A stretch of DNA of 64,000 nucleotides from Orbilia blumenaviensis (Eukaryota; Ascomycota; Orbiliomycetes; Orbiliales; Orbiliaceae). Positions within the stretch are counted from its first letter, which is position 1; each line of letters starts with the position of its first letter. Below are positions 59,999-64,000 of this stretch, one piece after another. The notes under the pieces were generated by a model. The model saw nothing but the letters and a program-made list of their open reading frames with translations. It was not told where the DNA came from and searched no databases. The stretch lies in assembly GCA_036872755.1 (NCBI GenBank), contig JAVHNS010000011.1:310001-374000 (forward strand). The letters run 5' to 3'. Made by a program: the position numbers and the translations under genes.

Positions 59999-61003
59999 TC
60001 ATCCCATTAGCTTCTCCACGATAGGCTCATAACCACCCCCAACGGTCTCCACACTCCCATCGTCCATAACAACTTCTTTACCCTTCTTCGCCCCCATCTT
60101 GCATATCTGTACACGATCTACCTCCAACCCTTCAGCCCACACATGATCCTTATACCTCTCAAGTACATCTGTAGCATCGAACTCCACCCTCTCAGGAGCT
60201 CTATTCGCCCTCTGATTCCTATCTCTCTTGCCTGAATTCCTGCCTTCCAGTCCCACTTTTATACGTTTACAGTACACTGTATTAACCACTGTCGCATGCA
60301 GCTTTAACGGCCAATCTTGGGCTGTCAAAATACCCTTTTCGAGGAAATGGGAACGAAGCGCCTCGCAGAACTGCAAAAGCCGGCCGGGGGGTGACGAAGA
60401 CGCGTCTTTTGGTGGAACCATAAGTACACGACAGCCCGTTATTTTAGATTTGGAGTTTAACATGGGTTCCAGGCCCTTGAGGTCTATATATAACTTGTTG
60501 TCCCCGTTTGCACCAGGAGATGGTAGGAACTGGGAAAGATCCAATGACTCTAACGTGGAAATTGCGTTTTGGATCTCGTCTTTAGATGATAATGTCATAA
60601 CCCCCAACGTTAGATGTAGAGTATCAAACGGACGGAACGCATCCGGAGGAATTATAGATTTTTCATCTGATCCAGATAGCTCTGCTTCCGGAGCGGTTTC
60701 ATCGATTGTGAACTGTTTCAAAGCAGTCTTTAGAGATGCATAGGGTGGAGGGAGGGTTTGGTAATAAGTTCCGTGGAGGGGAATACATAGAAAATGAGTC
60801 GGCGGTTGGTGTTTAGGTGGACCACGGTCTTTGAAGGTTGGGAATGAAGACGAAGATTGGCCCCCGCCGCCGGAGTTGTTTGAAGCCATATGACGGGTGG
60901 ATAGCGAGACTGGGGTGGAGACTGGTTTAAAAACGGATAAAGGGCTTCCACGAGGCGAGTTGATGGTTTGGAATAGCCGTTGAGCACGGCTTCTGGTAAA
61001 CAT
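59999..61003 (-). CDS. 2H phosphoesterase-fold protein (AKAP7 / ASCC1-like)
   Basis: One exon, 334 residues. Two HxT motifs define the 2H fold: H130-L-T132 (LHLTLG) and H236-A-T238 (LHATVV). Between them are the expected GLEPML and VLMVPPKD strands. The arrangement matches the AKAP7_NLS domain found in AKAP7 and in ASCC1, proteins linked to RNA end processing or 2',5'-phosphodiester cleavage and to alkylation repair. No KH domain precedes it. The first 38 residues are Arg/Ser-rich without acids and look like a mitochondrial leader; Met39 (MASNNSGGGG) could be a second start giving a non-mitochondrial form. Head-to-tail with the downstream gene's 3' end about 1 kb away. Confidence 0.85.
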   Translation of the reverse strand: MFTRSRAQRLFQTINSPRGSPLSVFKPVSTPVSLSTRHMASNNSGGGGQSSSSFPTFKDRGPPKHQPPTHFLCIPLHGTYYQTLPPPYASLKTALKQFTIDETAPEAELSGSDEKSIIPPDAFRPFDTLHLTLGVMTLSSKDEIQNAISTLESLDLSQFLPSPGANGDNKLYIDLKGLEPMLNSKSKITGCRVLMVPPKDASSSPPGRLLQFCEALRSHFLEKGILTAQDWPLKLHATVVNTVYCKRIKVGLEGRNSGKRDRNQRANRAPERVEFDATDVLERYKDHVWAEGLEVDRVQICKMGAKKGKEVVMDDGSVETVGGGYEPIVEKLMG

Positions 61004-61307
61004 TGGCCCAAGCTAAGCTTAAGCTCACAGCGAACGGTCGAGTGACGACATTTGTGAAATGCAGTTTTGGTTAGAACAGTTGCATGTTTCTCGGCCGAGA
61101 CAAAATACCACAGGCTTATAGACGTTCCGTACTCTAAATCATGGAATGGGATCCGCGATATCTTTGCAATTGCGACCAAATCAGAATTAGGAGACACCGC
61201 TGATGCAATCCAGGTAGGTATATATCCAAATATCCAAGTATAGTCGGGTTATATAAAACATATCAATTCATTATTAATTATTTCATAACAGTTCATTACT
61301 TCGTCAA

Positions 61308-62597
61308 TCATGACCGGGATAACCAAACATCCTTCATACACTTCTTCAAACAGAGCTTACGAAGCTCCCAACTATCCGTAAGAACCATTCCTAATCCTCG
61401 TGGTTCATATACAGCTCCATGTAAATACTCCGTGGGCACCATCCCAGCTTCAACTTCCAAAAGGGTGGCAATATATTTCATCGCAGCTTTATTGCTTCCG
61501 GCGCAATTCTCGCAAATCCACTTTCGGCATCTGAAGCATCGTCGGTAATCGATGCAGGAACTGCACCTTGCGTATAGCTCTGGGTATGTTCCGTTTGGTT
61601 TTGTGGGTGGTCTCCAGGCAGCTTCGACCGAGGTTGTAGTTATAGGCGGTGGTGCTAGGAGTGGTAGCCAGCTGGAAGGGGATATACCGTAGACGGCCGG
61701 GCCTTCTGGGGAAGTTCCACATTTCATACATCCAAACCCCAGAGGAACATTGGCGAGTCGTGGAGGAATCGGATCTTTGGTCTTGTCTGGATTGTGGCCA
61801 GGCCCTCGACACAGGATGAAATCAAATTTCATCACGCCTTCTGTATCGTCAAATATCTTTTCTATATCCAACCCGATCAGATTTCCAAGAGGGTCGAAGG
61901 AATCGATAGACTGACGAGGGGATGCAGCAAGAGGCAAATACCATGGATCCTCAAGTTGGTGCACACGCGGGAATATTTCCGGCAACAGCCTGAGGGCCTT
62001 AGCTTGCCAACTCGGATCTTTGAGGTAGGTGATAGGCGTCGTACACCCAAAAAGGTAAAGTGCCTTCAACCGTGGGGGTTTGGGCTGTGTAACCGCCAAT
62101 TTGATAAGCTGGAATATATTCCTGGTTTCCACTTGCGGATAAGTGAACTTGAAACATCCGCGAACGCTTAATATTCGAACGTTGAAAGTTCCAGTAGTGT
62201 CCAGCATTATTTCACCGAGTATATCTGTCGTGACAGCCATTCCGTCGAGAATTAAAGTGCTCACATTTTGGAGGATTTTCTGCTGTGTGAGACTGTAGAA
62301 TATTCCACGGAGCGGGCCAGAAAAGAACTCTTCTTCAGTAAGGGCTTCGTCCATGCGCTCGGCGCGCCAAGATATACCGCCTGGGTCCAAGGGAGTGCGA
62401 TCTACATTTGCAACCGGTAAATTTGTGAGGTCAAGATACCGAAAAGTGTCGGGGGAGGATTTTAGAAGTGTTCGGATTCGACGGGAGGTTGAAAGTAACG
62501 CGAGTAGTGATTGTATTGGAATATGGGGTATAATAAGATTAAAAATTAAATTATTAGAAAGTACGGAGATAAGGCAGGGGACAGTCGTTGAAGTCAT
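61308..62597 (-). CDS. F-box-type protein with C-terminal Cys-rich zinc-binding region
   Basis: One exon, 429 residues. The N-terminal part (LIFNLIIPHIPIQSLLALLSTSRRIRTLL) is a divergent F-box. The middle (about 100-200) has LRR-like strand-helix units (VSTLILDGMAVTTDIL, VRILSVRGCFKF, LKALYLFGC). The C-terminal third has a cysteine array, CMKCG near 283 and CSSCIDYRRCFRCRKWICENCAG near 344-367, able to bind two zinc ions in a RING- or B-box-like way. This combination suggests a ubiquitin-ligase adaptor; the substrate is unknown. The Cys array could instead be a simple structural zinc knuckle. Confidence 0.8.
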   Translation of the reverse strand: MTSTTVPCLISVLSNNLIFNLIIPHIPIQSLLALLSTSRRIRTLLKSSPDTFRYLDLTNLPVANVDRTPLDPGGISWRAERMDEALTEEEFFSGPLRGIFYSLTQQKILQNVSTLILDGMAVTTDILGEIMLDTTGTFNVRILSVRGCFKFTYPQVETRNIFQLIKLAVTQPKPPRLKALYLFGCTTPITYLKDPSWQAKALRLLPEIFPRVHQLEDPWYLPLAASPRQSIDSFDPLGNLIGLDIEKIFDDTEGVMKFDFILCRGPGHNPDKTKDPIPPRLANVPLGFGCMKCGTSPEGPAVYGISPSSWLPLLAPPPITTTSVEAAWRPPTKPNGTYPELYARCSSCIDYRRCFRCRKWICENCAGSNKAAMKYIATLLEVEAGMVPTEYLHGAVYEPRGLGMVLTDSWELRKLCLKKCMKDVWLSRS

Positions 62598-63220
62598 TTG
62601 GATCGTTACTAAGTATTTACTTCTAAAAAAAAAAAGGTGGCTGTACTAGCACGTTACGCTTTGCTATCTTTGTTTCTGTTGAAGGCTGTCGGATCCGTGT
62701 CTCAACCGACATCCATCTGTCCGGACCATTCACTTTATAGCTTGCGAATGTTGCATTTTACAGCACCAACACGGATTTAGGCGGTTCCATTCAACAGGCT
62801 GTTTCCAAAAGCTATGAGCTGGCATTATGGAAATGCGGGATCGCCTTGAATCTAGAGTCGTCAGATGGTTCCGGGGAAGACGGTGGAGTCTAGTTAGACA
62901 CGTTTCAGGAAGCGATTAGCCGGATTGTCTGGTGGTGCCAACTAGAGTACGAGGTTCGGCGATGTCTGAGTTTCTTTGCAAGAGTTAGCTTCGGAACTTA
63001 AAGGGTTCGAGTCTTGTGCTAATATACTTGATTGGGAAACGACTAAATCGATAAAGTACCTTACAAGGACAAAAACTCTAATTAAGCTTAAAACGTGTAA
63101 TCTCGCTCAATTCCATAAGTTTATAAACCGGCTCCCGCTAACCAAATGTGTCCTGTATATAAATACAAATTTAAGATACAATGCTCTAGCCCTATCGGCC
63201 CCACCTACCATATAGGCATT
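62598..63220. other. Spacer between F-box and GH76 genes
   Basis: Promoter of the F-box-type gene and 3' end of the GH76 gene, with an A run near 62625-62635. No gene seen. Confidence 0.3.
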
Positions 63221-64000
63221 CTACGAAAATAGACTCCCGATTTCCCATGCTGCCCTCATGACCCCAATACCCCCAGTCTGTGTTTCTACTGTTCTTCCCC
63301 GGAATCTGTCATTTAAATCGTCTCTTGCCCTCATCCCATGCATTGGAGTTTTTGGATTATCGTTCTTCAGTTGGCCCACCCAATTTACCTTCCCAGACCC
63401 TGCAAGTTGAATTTCGGCTTCAGTTGCTCCAGCCTCCCAATTGGTTCCCTTATCAGTATTGATAGAATCAACTGCTTTGGGGTCCCTCTTCAAACTCAGC
63501 TCTCCTTTTTGCAGCTTTTTGCCAAATCCAGGATCTTTCTCGAATAGTGGCGCCGACCACCACATTCCGAAGACCGATGTGTCTTGATGTCGAGTAGTCC
63601 AAGCGGCGATAGAATTGCGACCAATAAATGGAAAGTAGGTTTTGCACTTAGTAACGTGGGCATCGAGCTCTGGGCTGTGCTTTTCGTTTCTCGATTTCCA
63701 GGTTTTAGTGTAAGGATGCGGCGAGCAGAAGGCCGTTAAATGGTGGAAGAATATTCCTAGAGTGCCAAAGCTTTGTTAGTTGTTTTGTCCATATTAGTAG
63801 TGGTCCTACTGGTCGTACCTTTAAAGGCTTGCTGGTCCTGGTTGCACCACCCCCAGCTATCACAGTGATCCTCCAAGACATCTGCCCTGACCATCTCCCC
63901 AACCTTTCCGGCGCTATCAATAACGCTCTCGATAAGCCGGTATCCGTCCTCGAGGTACGATTTCTCTCCTGTTTCCTCCCATAGTGCCCTCAGACCACTT
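63221..64000 (-). CDS. GH76 endo-1,6-alpha-mannanase-type protein (5' part outside window)
   Basis: Minus strand, entering from the right edge. Exon 64000-63819 and exon 63756-63221 are joined across a 62-bp intron (GTACGA..TAG). Spliced, the protein reads YLEDGYRLIESV, then VLEDHCDSWGWCNQDQQAFKGIFFHH, then FIGRNSIAAWTTRHQDTSVFGMWWSAP, all typical of the C-terminal half of GH76 (Dfg5/Dcw1-type and secreted mannanases). The catalytic Asp pair lies in the part outside the window. The visible part is about 239 residues and ends in EIGSLFS with no GPI tail, so a secreted rather than anchored enzyme is likely. It acts on alpha-1,6-mannan of wall glycoproteins or cross-links GPI proteins. Confidence 0.88.

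Noticed and set aside
1..64000. CRISPR arrays, rRNA, intact transposons or bacterial operons
   Set aside because: The intron structure and protein families are eukaryotic; no regularly spaced repeats, transposase or reverse transcriptase motifs were seen by eye.

Overview
This window looks like nuclear chromosomal DNA of a filamentous ascomycete (Pezizomycotina). The genes are mostly interrupted by short GT..AG introns of about 57-200 bp. Protein types include a fungal-specific transcription factor, a Crh-type GH16 transglycosylase with a GPI tail, a GH76 mannanase, tandem GFA domains, F-box families, secreted cysteine-containing proteins and an NLR-type PNP-NACHT relic. The F-box and secreted families make Leotiomycetes/Helotiales my best guess; this is inference. 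I rebuilt splice junctions by hand by checking that reading phase and family sequence continue across each junction.

Layout. 0-10 kb: a transcription-factor-like gene entering from the left edge, a three-exon short-chain dehydrogenase, an NTF2/SnoaL-like protein, a DUF924 protein, a decayed PNP-NACHT gene, and a membrane-anchored metallophosphoesterase. 10-26 kb: a multi-pass membrane protein, then mostly AT-rich gene-poor DNA holding a cysteine-containing protein of unknown function, a secreted protein and a small GPI-type protein. 26-31 kb: a 1405-residue F-box/beta-propeller protein with a very long disordered tail and a C-terminal CaaX box. 31-38 kb: AT-rich DNA with two genes carrying mitochondrial-like leaders (one a PIN domain) and a secreted protein. 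37-47 kb: a C2H2 zinc-finger protein, a Thr-rich cell-surface protein and two F-box genes, one probably broken. 48-64 kb: a tandem GFA protein, an MFS sugar transporter, an unknown protein, the Crh enzyme, a 2H phosphoesterase (AKAP7/ASCC1-like), another F-box-type protein with a Cys-rich C-terminus, and a GH76 enzyme running off the right edge.

Functional reading. The genes do not form an obvious biosynthetic cluster. Three act at the cell wall (Thr-rich surface protein, Crh, GH76), three or four are F-box proteins, and the secreted or orphan genes sit in the AT-rich blocks. Those blocks look like RIP-affected compartments, where orphan and effector-like genes often lie. I found no convincing rRNA, tRNA, CRISPR or intact transposon.
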